This document shows positions 1 through 7,586 of a stretch of 64,000 nt of DNA, in pieces. The position numbers and the translations under genes were made by a program. How positions within the stretch are numbered: the stretch's first letter is position 1; each line of letters starts with the position of its first letter. The DNA is from Fortiea sp. LEGE XX443 (GTDB taxonomy: Bacteria > Cyanobacteriota > Cyanobacteriia > Cyanobacteriales > Nostocaceae), in the NCBI RefSeq assembly GCF_015206815.1, contig NZ_JADEXZ010000004.1, forward strand, positions 1 to 64,000, written 5' to 3'. Under the pieces are notes generated by a model that saw nothing but the letters and a program-made list of their open reading frames with translations, made no database searches and was not told where the DNA came from.

Positions 1-921
1 GCCCCGTTCCCCCTGCCCCCTGCCTCTAATCAATATGGATATTGGATAATTGCAATTGACAGAACTCAATGGAAGGGAAGAAATGTATTTATGGTGAGTT
101 TAGTCTGGGGAACTCATGCTCTTCCTTTGTATTGGGAAGTCTTAAAACAGGTAGGGAACAGTAATTTTAATACTCAAAAACGGCTGCTGAAAACAGTGCT
201 GACTCTATTTAAAAAATATCCTATTTTAGTACTAGGAGACCGAGAATTTCACAGCCATAAACTGGCTCAATGGATGGATGACAGGGGTGTATTTTTCGCT
301 CTGAGGCAGAAAAAAGACCGACATTTCCCAACAGCATTGAATCAGGAGTATCAAGTCCTGAAAAATCTGGGATTCAAACCAGGAATGTCTAAATTTTATC
401 AGGGAGTGAGGTGCAATAAAGGGGATGGAATCGGACTATTTAATTTAGGGATCTATTGGAGACGAAAATATAATAATCAGGGAGCAAAAGAACCTTGGTA
501 TATCTTAACTAACCTCCCAACATTACAACAAGCATTGGCAGTCTATCGTTGTCGTTGGGGCATTGAACAAATGTTCAAGGATTATAAAACAAGTGGCTAT
601 AACTTAGAAGACACCAAGGTTAATGACACCCGTTTTTTAGCCTTAGTCTTGTTGATTGCTCTGGCTTATAGTTTGGCGACCATGCAAGGGCAACAGATGA
701 AAAAATTAGGCATAGATATCTATGCTGGTCGTATCCAATCACACAAAGACCACACCCCACGCCAGAGTCACTTTAGCTTTGGACTCTACGGACAACGATG
801 GCCTTATGGGATGGAATTATGGGCAGATTGGGTTCTGAGTCTGATTGCCCTCAAACCCCATAAACGACTCTATTTTCAGCGTGGTTTTTATGCCCTATCC
901 CTTATGCAGCAAACTTTATAG
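1..921 (+). pseudogene. IS4-family DDE transposase, 5'-truncated
   Basis: The reading frame is open from base 1, so the N-terminus is missing or lies outside the window. Residues just before the first ATG (base 91) read IDRTQW, the first catalytic Asp block of IS4-type transposases. GDREF follows near base 235, and YRCRWGIEQMFKDYKTSGYNLE near 544-609 is the Y-(2)-R-(3)-E-(6)-K signature of the family. The first ~28 bases are C-rich heptamer-like repeat (CCCTGCC units), unlike transposase coding sequence, so the element probably begins inside a repeat. The 3' end runs straight into the decayed prfB copy. It is probably inactive unless the missing N-terminus lies upstream. Family assignment is secure; completeness cannot be judged. 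Confidence 0.85.
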
Positions 922-940
922 GTAGGTTGTCACCCTCTGA

Positions 941-1543
941 GCTTATGGTGATGTCGCTGGCATTAAATTTGCTATGTGGGAAATTACAGGACGTTATGCC
1001 TATGGTTGTCTGAAATCAGAATTGGGAATACATAAATTCCAGCGAGTATTGCCTTTTGATACCAGCCGTAATTTGCAGACAAGTTTAGCTAGGATAGAAG
1101 TCCTCCCTATTTTAGATGAGTCCTTGGAATTTGAAATACCACAGAAGCATTTAGAAATTACAGTGGCTCGTAATCAGGGAAATAGAAACCGTGTAGAAAC
1201 ATGGGTGCAAGTTGTTCATCTTCCTACTGGCATTACTGTATTGTGTGATCAGAAACGCAGCCCGATGGGCAATCAAAAGAAAGCTTTGGCTATTCTGAAG
1301 GGGAAATTATGGGCGATCGCACTTGCTCAAGGTGTCAACTCAATTGCTGAGATTCAACCTAAGCGAATCAAAGATTTATCCAGCAAAATCATCCGTGAGT
1401 ACATCTTGCATCCTTACACAAAAATCAAAGATTTACGCACCAACGTTGAGACAACTGCTGCAACAGATGTTTTAAACGGTGAAATTGATTTGTTCATTAA
1501 AGCTTACCTGCAACAAAATCTGCTAACCTCACCCAGTCAATAG
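941..1543 (+). pseudogene. Decayed release factor 2 (prfB) paralogue lacking GGQ
   Basis: The translation aligns with residues from the middle to the C-terminus of the intact prfB just downstream: [43 protein letters not shown]. The catalytic GGQ loop, needed for peptidyl-tRNA hydrolysis, is replaced by a shorter ARNQGNRNR stretch, and the stop-codon-reading SPF tripeptide is LPF here. The N-terminal domain is missing, and the frame begins next to the 3' end of the IS4 transposase. An in-frame stop precedes base 941; the first ATG is at 974. About 200 codons remain open, which is odd for a pure relic. It cannot work as a normal release factor. It could be a decaying tandem duplicate or a repurposed ribosome-binding fragment. 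Confidence 0.75.
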
Positions 1544-1670
1544 CCCAGTTTTGTATAATTTCACAGTCGATGCCAGAAAATTTACTCAACTGCCGCTAAA
1601 ATCAAAAAAACAAATAAAATCTAGAGAGCAAACTTGGAAAATCAAGGCGCTCTTAATCTTAGCAAGCACT

Positions 1671-2793
1671 ATGGAAGTCTTAGAACTCAAACGCGAAATC
1701 GAAACGTTGTCTAGCCGCCTGGGTAAAACCCAGGACTATCTTTGACGTACCTGCACTGACAGCGAAAATTCACGACCTGGAACAAATATCAGCGCAGCCA
1801 GAATTTTGGGAAAATCAACCCGAAGCCCAAAAAACGCTGCAAGAACTTAACGACCTCAAAGCCCACTTGGATACTTATTATCAGTGGCAAGCCAGCTTAG
1901 AAGACACTAAGGCAGTGGTGGAACTGTTGGAGTTAGAAACCGACGAGTCTCTACTGCAAGAAGCGGAATCTACCATTACTAAGCTAAATCGTGACCTTGA
2001 CCAGTGGGAGTTACAACAGCTACTTTCTGGCCCCTACGATGCTGAAGGGGCAGTGCTGACAATTAACGCTGGTGCTGGTGGCACAGATGCTCAAGACTGG
2101 GCATTTATGCTGTTGCGGATGTACACACGTTGGGCAGAAGATCAGGGCTATAAAGTAGCACTAAGTGAAGAATCTGAGGGTGATGAAGCTGGTATTAAAT
2201 CAGCAACCCTAGAAATTACTGGTCGCTACGCCTATGGCTATTTGCGGTCAGAAACAGGTACACATCGCTTAGTCAGGATTTCACCTTTTAATGCCAATGG
2301 CAAACGGCAAACTAGTTTTGCTGGGGTGGAAGTGATGCCGCAGATAGATAATTCTGTGCAGTTGGATATCCCAGATAAGGATTTGGAAATCACCACCACC
2401 CGTTCTGGTGGTAAGGGTGGGCAGAATGTCAACAAAGTAGAAACAGCAGTAAGAATTGTACATTTACCGACAGGTCTTGCTGTGCGGTGTACAGAAGAAC
2501 GATCGCAGCTGCAAAATAAAGAAAAAGCCCTCGCCCGTCTCAAAGCCAAACTGCTAGTTATTGCCCGTGAACAAAAGGCGCAAGAAATTGCTCAAATTCG
2601 CGGTGATATGGTGGAAGCTTCTTGGGGTAATCAAATCCGTAACTACGTATTCCATCCTTACCAGATGGTAAAGGATTTGCGTACCAATGTCGAAACAACT
2701 GCGATCGCTGATGTAATGAACGGCGACCTCGATATGTTCATCCAATCTTATCTGCGGCAAGAAAATCAACTGGTAGAAACTACTTCTACTTAA
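1671..2793 (+). CDS. prfB: Peptide chain release factor 2 (programmed +1 frameshift)
   Basis: RF2 recognises UGA and UAA and releases the finished peptide from the ribosome. The gene is read as two frames, 1671-1742 and 1744-2793, giving 373 residues, close to the usual ~365. Frame one ends QDYL then TGA at 1743-1745; skipping T1743 continues as [15 protein letters not shown]. Key motifs are SPF (stop recognition, near base 2280) and [11 protein letters not shown] (catalytic GGQ, near 2402-2434). The C-terminal [11 protein letters not shown] block is typical. ATG 1671 was chosen because [11 protein letters not shown] matches cyanobacterial RF2 starts. Cytoplasmic. Expression is autoregulated by the frameshift: low RF2 makes the ribosome pause at UGA and shift. 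The upstream GGQ-less copy is its paralogue. Confidence 0.95.
1731..1746 (+). promoter_or_regulatory. RF2 programmed +1 frameshift site
   Basis: The sequence CAGGACTATCTTTGAC contains the classical slippery CTT followed by TGA and C, with a TAT codon before it and an AGGA Shine-Dalgarno-like element just upstream. This is the same arrangement as in E. coli prfB (SD-like stretch, TAT CTT TGA C). Immediately after the shift the other frame is open to the end of the gene. The SD-like element is weaker than in E. coli. Confidence 0.92.
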
Positions 2794-2929
2794 AAGTGAA
2801 ATAAATCATGGGTGATGGATGACTCTGTTACCCATTTCCTGATTCTCAGACCGAAAATAGATAAAATGGCAAGAGAAATCAGAGGAAACTGTTACATTTA
2901 TATGTAAAAGAGTTTGTCACGAAATTATT

Positions 2930-3085
2930 ATGAGCAACTCTCCTTCAACAGAACCTCAACCTAGCTACGTTAAACTTGCCATGCGGAATATGGTACGCAA
3001 AGGCGGCACTTCCGTAAAACATTTTCTCTTAACTACTGTGGGGCTATTAGCTGTCCTCATTGGACTAGCCTACCTGACCCACTAA
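2930..3085 (+). CDS. DUF3285 family small membrane protein (51 aa)
   Basis: A 51-residue protein starting MSNSPSTEPQPSYVKLAMRN and ending GLAYLTH. It has a short polar N-terminus, a basic patch (MVRKGG) and one C-terminal hydrophobic segment (HFLLTTVGLLAVLIGLAYL, about residues 31-49), so it is probably a single-pass membrane protein. It lies between prfB and ybeY on the same strand, an arrangement I associate with cyanobacteria, where this family (DUF3285) is found. Function is unknown. The size, start and context make it a real gene although it is short. Confidence 0.8.
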   Translation: MSNSPSTEPQPSYVKLAMRNMVRKGGTSVKHFLLTTVGLLAVLIGLAYLTH

Positions 3086-3126
3086 AGACCAACCAAAACC
3101 CAAAGTGCGAGTAGGAGAGTTTGTAG

Positions 3127-3636
3127 TTGGTGCAAGTTGAACTAAATTTGCAGGACATTTTTTCCGAGTCATCCCCAGAAACAGATTTAAATATTGCGGC
3201 TGTAACTTGGGAGAACTGGTTTTATCGCTGGTTGGAAAATCTTCAACCTCATCTATCACCAGCGCCAAGCTATGAAATAGGGCTGCGTTTGACAGATGAT
3301 ATAGAAATTCAATCACTTAATGCCCAATATCGACACCAAAATAAGCCGACAGATGTTTTAGCTTTTGCGGCTTTAGAGGTAAATTTTCCTTACAATGCGG
3401 AAATGCTTGATGAGCCTGTGTATTTAGGTGATATCGTTATTTCGGTAAATACAGCCCAACGTCAAGCTCAACAGCAAGAGCATAGTTTAGTTACTGAGTT
3501 AGCTTGGTTAGCATCTCATGGTCTGTTACACCTGTTGGGCTGGGATCACCCAGACGATGATAGTTTGATGCAAATGCTCAAACAGCAAGTGATATTACTG
3601 GAGACAATTGGTATTGATATCGACATAAAATATTAA
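3127..3636 (+). CDS. ybeY: Endoribonuclease YbeY (16S rRNA maturation)
   Basis: YbeY is a zinc-dependent single-strand endoribonuclease acting in 16S rRNA 3'-end processing and ribosome quality control. The zinc signature H-x3-H-x5-H is clear in ASHGLLHLLGWDH near the C-terminus, preceded by the family blocks LNAQYRHQNKPTDVLAF and LGDIVIS. Length (about 169 aa) is normal. There is no ATG: TTG 3127 or GTG 3130 is the likely start, with AGGAG at 3113-3117, 9 or 12 bases upstream. It follows the DUF3285 gene by about 40 bases and precedes dgkA. Confidence 0.93.
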   Translation: MVQVELNLQDIFSESSPETDLNIAAVTWENWFYRWLENLQPHLSPAPSYEIGLRLTDDIEIQSLNAQYRHQNKPTDVLAFAALEVNFPYNAEMLDEPVYLGDIVISVNTAQRQAQQQEHSLVTELAWLASHGLLHLLGWDHPDDDSLMQMLKQQVILLETIGIDIDIKY

Positions 3637-3769
3637 AGTTTTTATATCCATGTTAATTTTTAGGCATCTTTTTATAATACTCGTGTAGAAAATGCCTAGA
3701 AATTGATTAGATTACTACAATCGGTGAAAATTCCCAGTTTACCTAAGTTTATTGTTCGGTTTTCAGCTT

Positions 3770-4222
3770 ATGTCCCAACAAGTTTCTCCTCCACCACCAA
3801 ACCAGTTACCAACACTAATAAGCAAGGAACGGGAATTCTCCTGGCAAGTCGCTGCTAATTTACTTGTTAGTTTTAAGTATGCTTGGACTGGTATCACCTA
3901 CAGCTTTCAAACTCAACGCAATTTTCGCATCCATGTGAGTTTTTGTGCTTTGGCGATCGCTTTAAGCATATTCTTACATTTGTCCCCTGTAGAAATAGCA
4001 GTAATTGGGATCACCAGTGGCTTAGTTCTAGCACTGGAACTGGTCAACACGGCTATTGAGTCGCTGGTAGACTTAACAGTCAAGCAGACCTACCACGACC
4101 TAGCAAAAATTGCTAAAGATTGTGCTGCTGGTGCTGTACTTGTCTCGGCTTTGGTAGCAATATTAGTTGCTTGTACGCTACTGCTTCCGCCATTAGTAGT
4201 GTTAATTATGTCTAATTTCTAA
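3770..4222 (+). CDS. dgkA: Diacylglycerol kinase family membrane protein
   Basis: Small integral-membrane kinase of the DgkA / undecaprenol kinase type, phosphorylating a lipid alcohol with ATP. The cytoplasmic N-terminal part has SFKYAWTGITYSFQTQRNFRIH, a typical entry segment. Membrane helices follow (ALAIALSIFLHL; IAVIGITSGLVLALELVNTAIE; GAVLVSALVAILVACTLLLP). The catalytic/metal region is ELVNTAIESLVDL and the KDCAAGAVL motif. ATG 3770 is preferred over an upstream TTG (3752) because it gives a normal-length N-terminus, though the first ~30 residues are proline-rich and variable. Substrate (diacylglycerol or undecaprenol) cannot be told from the sequence. It sits between ybeY and trpG, all co-directional. 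Confidence 0.88.
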   Translation: MSQQVSPPPPNQLPTLISKEREFSWQVAANLLVSFKYAWTGITYSFQTQRNFRIHVSFCALAIALSIFLHLSPVEIAVIGITSGLVLALELVNTAIESLVDLTVKQTYHDLAKIAKDCAAGAVLVSALVAILVACTLLLPPLVVLIMSNF

Positions 4223-4358
4223 GTTTGAACGTCATTACACTTATCTATAAAAATTTTTAAATTACAAATTAAATAATTACTGACGATGGCGTTTATAGCT
4301 AGAATCTGGTAACAATCAAGCACAATGGTATGAGTAATCAACACCAGGAGTTTAAGCT

Positions 4359-4958
4359 GTGATTATAGTCATCGATAATTACGACAGCTTTACATACAAT
4401 TTGGTGCAATACTTGGGAGAACTAGCAGCAGAGTTTCCAGTAGCATCAAACATTAATGTTTTTCGGAACGATAAAATCACCATAGAAGAAGTTCGGGCAT
4501 TAAATCCAGACGTTGTAGTGATTTCTCCTGGGCCTGGTCGCCCAGAGGATGCAGGTATATCCCTTGATTTAATTCAACAACTTGGCCCCAACCTGCCAAT
4601 TTTGGGCGTATGCTTAGGGCATCAAAGTATTGGTCAAGTATTTGGTGGTAAAATCGTCTCTGCTCCAGAGTTAATGCACGGCAAAACTTCTCATGTGTCT
4701 CATACTAATGTAGGTGTTTTCCAGGGATTAGAGAATCCTATGACTGCCACCAGATATCATAGTCTGGTGATTGAACGCACAACTTGCCCCGAAGTTTTAG
4801 AAATCACTGCTTGGGTAGAAGATGGCACAATTATGGGAGTGCGACATCGGAACTATCCTCACATCCAAGGAGTCCAGTTTCACCCAGAGAGTGTCCTAAC
4901 TTCTTCAGGAAAACAGTTACTGCGAAACTTTCTGGAACAATTACAGACGAGAGAGTAA
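4359..4958 (+). CDS. trpG: Anthranilate/aminodeoxychorismate synthase glutaminase subunit
   Basis: Class I glutamine amidotransferase that supplies ammonia to anthranilate synthase (TrpE) or aminodeoxychorismate synthase (PabB). It opens with IIVIDNYDSFTYNLVQYLGE, the characteristic TrpG/PabA N-terminus. SPGPGRP (oxyanion region), nucleophile Cys in GVCLGHQ, and the catalytic His and Glu in QFHPES are all present. GTG 4359 is the start, 199 residues, full length. No trpE or pabB is adjacent, so tryptophan versus folate cannot be decided; the subunit may serve both. The MBL-fold gene follows after three bases and may be co-transcribed. Confidence 0.88.
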   Translation: MIIVIDNYDSFTYNLVQYLGELAAEFPVASNINVFRNDKITIEEVRALNPDVVVISPGPGRPEDAGISLDLIQQLGPNLPILGVCLGHQSIGQVFGGKIVSAPELMHGKTSHVSHTNVGVFQGLENPMTATRYHSLVIERTTCPEVLEITAWVEDGTIMGVRHRNYPHIQGVQFHPESVLTSSGKQLLRNFLEQLQTRE

Positions 4959-4961
4959 TTA

Positions 4962-5729
4962 ATGAAACGACGACAGTTGATGGGCTATGCTGGGGCGGGT
5001 TTAGTCACAGCTTTAATTACTACTTTAGGTTCTCACTCTGAAGCTGAAGCACAATCTAGCGGTGTATCAGTTCAGTGGTTGGGTCATACTTGCTTTCTAA
5101 TTACTGGTGGCGGGGTGAAAATTCTCGCTAATCCATTTCGGACAATTGGTTGTACTGCTGGTTATCGTGCGCCCAAAGTCACAGCAAATTTGGTCTTGAT
5201 TAGCAGTCAACTACTAGACGAAGGTGCAGTAGAAGATTTGCCAGGAAATCCCAAGCTAGTCTACGAACCTGGCGTTTATGAGTTCCAAGGTATTAAGTTT
5301 CAAGGGATTTCCACAGACCACGATCGCAAGGGTGGTAGACAATTTGGTAAAAATACCGCTTGGGGTTGGAAGCAAGGGGGAATTAATATCCTGCATTTAG
5401 GGGGTATTGCTGCACCCATTTCCCTTGAACAAAAAATTCTCATGGGTCGTCCTGATATCCTCTTCATACCAGTGGGAGGAAGTGCTAAAGCCTATAATGC
5501 TGAAGAAGCTAAACAGGCGATTGATTTATTAAATCCCAAACTAGTGATTCCGACTCACTACCGCACCCAGGCTGCTGATGCTAATGCGTGTGACATTTCC
5601 CCCTTGGATGAGTTTCTTAATTTGGTGCAAGGTGTAAGTGTGCGCCGTAGTAATAGTGATACTCTTACTGTAACTGCTGATAAACTACCAGAAGATAAGG
5701 TAATTCAGGTTTTAAGCTACAAATTTTAA
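4962..5729 (+). CDS. Metallo-beta-lactamase-fold hydrolase, exported (UlaG-like)
   Basis: A 255-residue protein of the MBL superfamily (UlaG/L-ascorbate-6-P-lactonase-like branch). The N-terminus MKRRQLMGYAGAGLVTALITTLG is a signal-peptide-like segment with RR, followed by an Ala-x-Ala-like site (SEAEAQS), so export (Tat or Sec) is likely. VQWLGHTCFLI starts the fold; the metal-site residues STDHD, HLGG and PTHY are visible. The canonical HxHxDH motif is not, which is usual in this branch or may mean altered metal binding. Substrate unknown. It starts three bases after trpG stops. Confidence 0.8.
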   Translation: MKRRQLMGYAGAGLVTALITTLGSHSEAEAQSSGVSVQWLGHTCFLITGGGVKILANPFRTIGCTAGYRAPKVTANLVLISSQLLDEGAVEDLPGNPKLVYEPGVYEFQGIKFQGISTDHDRKGGRQFGKNTAWGWKQGGINILHLGGIAAPISLEQKILMGRPDILFIPVGGSAKAYNAEEAKQAIDLLNPKLVIPTHYRTQAADANACDISPLDEFLNLVQGVSVRRSNSDTLTVTADKLPEDKVIQVLSYKF

Positions 5730-5834
5730 ACTACTCCTATTACACTATTAGACTCCCTAAATTTTTTAACGAACTGCAAAGGACACGTTCGCGCAGCGTC
5801 TCGTAGAGAAGGACACAAAGAAAGAAAATAGGTA

Positions 5835-5994
5835 ATACCAATTTAAAAAAAGAATGCGACAGATGCGTAGGTTGGGTAGTAGCTTGCTTCCCGAAGGGTA
5901 CGAAGTGAAACCCAACATCTACAAGGTTTTAAGGCGTTGGGTTTCGTCCCTCAACCCAACCTACATTTGTAGAGATCATTCTTCAAATTGGTAT
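5835..5994. repeat. MITE-like palindromic element
   Basis: A 160-bp segment bounded by ATACCAATTT (5835-5844) and its reverse complement AAATTGGTAT (5985-5994). A second, inner inverted pair GTAGGTTGGGT / ACCCAACCTAC is nested inside, and GAAACCCAAC / GTTGGGTTTC forms the centre. It has no coding capacity. Such nested palindromes are typical of non-autonomous elements in Nostocales. Just upstream (5775-5815) is a GCAGCGTCTCGTAGAGA-type repeat also seen elsewhere in the window. Confidence 0.7.
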
Positions 5995-6087
5995 AATTTT
6001 GTAATGGGAAACGAGTAAGTGCAATTCTTTATTGGCTCAATGGTTTTCTATTCTGTACTGCTGAAATTACTGTTTGCTCAATTCTTT

Positions 6088-6258
6088 TCAATCTACTTCC
6101 ACTACTAATGGAATTGATTCTGCTTGAGAAACAGTAGATGCCTTTTTCCACAAAGGTTTATTAACTAAGTTAGGCAAATTTAATAAGGCGTTGCTGATTG
6201 CGGTATGAATTAAGAAAACAGAGGAATAGAATGATACTTCAAATAATGAAGTAATAAT
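6088..6258 (-). pseudogene. Possible C-terminal gene relic
   Basis: On the minus strand an open frame of about 56 codons ends in TGA at 6088-6090 and reads SNALLNLPNLVNKPLWKK followed by SIPLVVEVD. Composition resembles real protein, but there is no start codon in a sensible place and no family is recognised. The rest of the 5995-6500 gap shows nothing else clear except the promoter region of the next gene. It may be a leftover from a deleted gene or chance. Confidence 0.2.
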
Positions 6259-6500
6259 CTATTTGGTAAATAGCGATGAATATATGGTCAAATCATGATA
6301 TTTGGCTGATTCTTTTAACTCAATTAGAATTCTTTAAGTTGCATTTCATCTCAGTAAACTTGAGTGATAACCCTTAGTCTATCTAGTATTTGGCTTAACC
6401 AAAGCGTATTGCTAGTTTCCTCATCGCCTCATTACCCCCTAGCAGCAAATGCTTAGTAGTGTAAAAATATTCCTACCTTCGTAGCTACAAAAGACGAACT

Positions 6501-7247
6501 ATGACAATACATCCTGCACTGCAACGTGCATTTACCAACCACCGCGTTCTGAAAGTAATTAGCGGTTTGAATAACTTTGATTGCGATCGCGTGGCTGCTA
6601 TCATTAAAGCTGCCGAGATTGGTGGTGCGACTTTTGTTGATATCGCCGCTGATCCTGCGCTGGTCGCAATGGCGAAAAGCTTGATTAATTTACCAGTTTG
6701 TGTATCGGCAGTTGAGCCAGAAAAATTTGTCCAAGCTGTGGCTGCTGGTGCAGATTTAATTGAAATTGGTAATTTCGATTCCTTTTACGCTCAAGGACGC
6801 AGATTTGAGGCTGAGGAAGTATTAGCACTGACTCAGCAAACCCGCGCACTTTTACCAGAAATCACCTTATCAGTGACAGTTCCCCACATCTTAGAACTAG
6901 ATCAACAGGTACAACTGGCAGAAGAACTAGTCAAAGCTGGTGCTGATATTATCCAAACCGAAGGCGGTACAAGCAGCCAACCTGCTCACTCTGGCACTCT
7001 GGGATTAATTGAAAAAGCTGCTCCCACTTTGGCAGCAGCTTATGAAATTTCTCGCGCCGTATCAGTTCCAGTATTGTGCGCTTCCGGCATTTCTAACGTC
7101 ACCGCACCCTTAGCGATCGCGGCTGGTGCTGCTGGTGTTGGTGTCGGTTCCGCCATCAACCAACTCAACAGCGAAGTAGCGATGATTGCTGTTGTGCGTG
7201 GGTTAGTTGAAGTTTTAGCAACTGCAAACAACCGCGCGATCGCTTAA
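6501..7247 (+). CDS. DUF561 / Ycf23 family TIM-barrel protein
   Basis: A 248-residue protein belonging to the DUF561 family, related to plastid-encoded Ycf23. The sequence has the beta/alpha periodicity of a TIM barrel: GGATFVDIAADP, LPVCVSAVEP, GADLIEIGNFD, VKAGADIIQTEGG, VSVPVLCASGISN, and the phosphate-binding-like end AAGAAGVGVGSAIN. Function is not established; the fold suggests a small-molecule or phosphate-bearing substrate. ATG 6501 has no strong Shine-Dalgarno. It is a stand-alone gene flanked by repeat elements. Confidence 0.85.
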   Translation: MTIHPALQRAFTNHRVLKVISGLNNFDCDRVAAIIKAAEIGGATFVDIAADPALVAMAKSLINLPVCVSAVEPEKFVQAVAAGADLIEIGNFDSFYAQGRRFEAEEVLALTQQTRALLPEITLSVTVPHILELDQQVQLAEELVKAGADIIQTEGGTSSQPAHSGTLGLIEKAAPTLAAAYEISRAVSVPVLCASGISNVTAPLAIAAGAAGVGVGSAINQLNSEVAMIAVVRGLVEVLATANNRAIA

Positions 7248-7252
7248 ATCAT

Positions 7253-7405
7253 AACGTGAGTTCGATTGGTAGAAAAACCCCTCTCCAAACCTCTCCCCTT
7301 CAGGAGAGAGGCTCTAAAACTTTAATTTTTCCAGTTCTTTACACCCCTCTCCGCGTCGGAGAGGGGTTGGGGGAGAGGTCAAAAAAAACTTGTCGAATTC
7401 ACGTT
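7253..7405. repeat. MITE-like element with CTCTCC core
   Basis: Ends AACGTGAGTTCGAT (7253-7266) and GTCGAATTCACGTT (7392-7405) form an imperfect terminal inverted repeat. The inside carries the pair CCCCTCTCC / GGAGAGGGG, a common genomic repeat in Nostocales. A shorter relative lies at 54763-54849. It starts six bases after the DUF561 stop codon and could also act as a terminator. Confidence 0.6.
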
Positions 7406-7413
7406 AATTATTC

Positions 7414-7531
7414 TAGGACTTACGCAAAATTATGAAAAAACGAACCGCAAAGGACGCATTCGCGTAGCGTCTCCCCTTGGGAGAAGAACGCGAAGTTATG
7501 AGAGTTTCACAGAGTTCCTGCGTAAGTCCTA
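7414..7531. repeat. MITE with perfect 13-bp terminal inverted repeats
   Basis: TAGGACTTACGCA (7414-7426) and TGCGTAAGTCCTA (7519-7531) are exact reverse complements bounding 118 bp with no coding capacity. The interior includes a GCGTAGCGTCTCC repeat shared with other intergenic regions here. It sits immediately beside another palindromic element, between convergent genes. Confidence 0.75.
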
Positions 7532-7586
7532 TATTCATAGGAGGATGAAGGCTTTTATACTTCATCCTTCATACTTCAGACTTTCT

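Noticed and set aside
2238-2769. Minus-strand open frames inside prfB
   Set aside because: They are shadows of the prfB codons on the other strand with no family or ribosome site.
4784-5041. Plus-strand frame spanning the end of trpG and the start of the MBL gene
   Set aside because: It overlaps two well-supported genes in another frame and its composition is unnatural.
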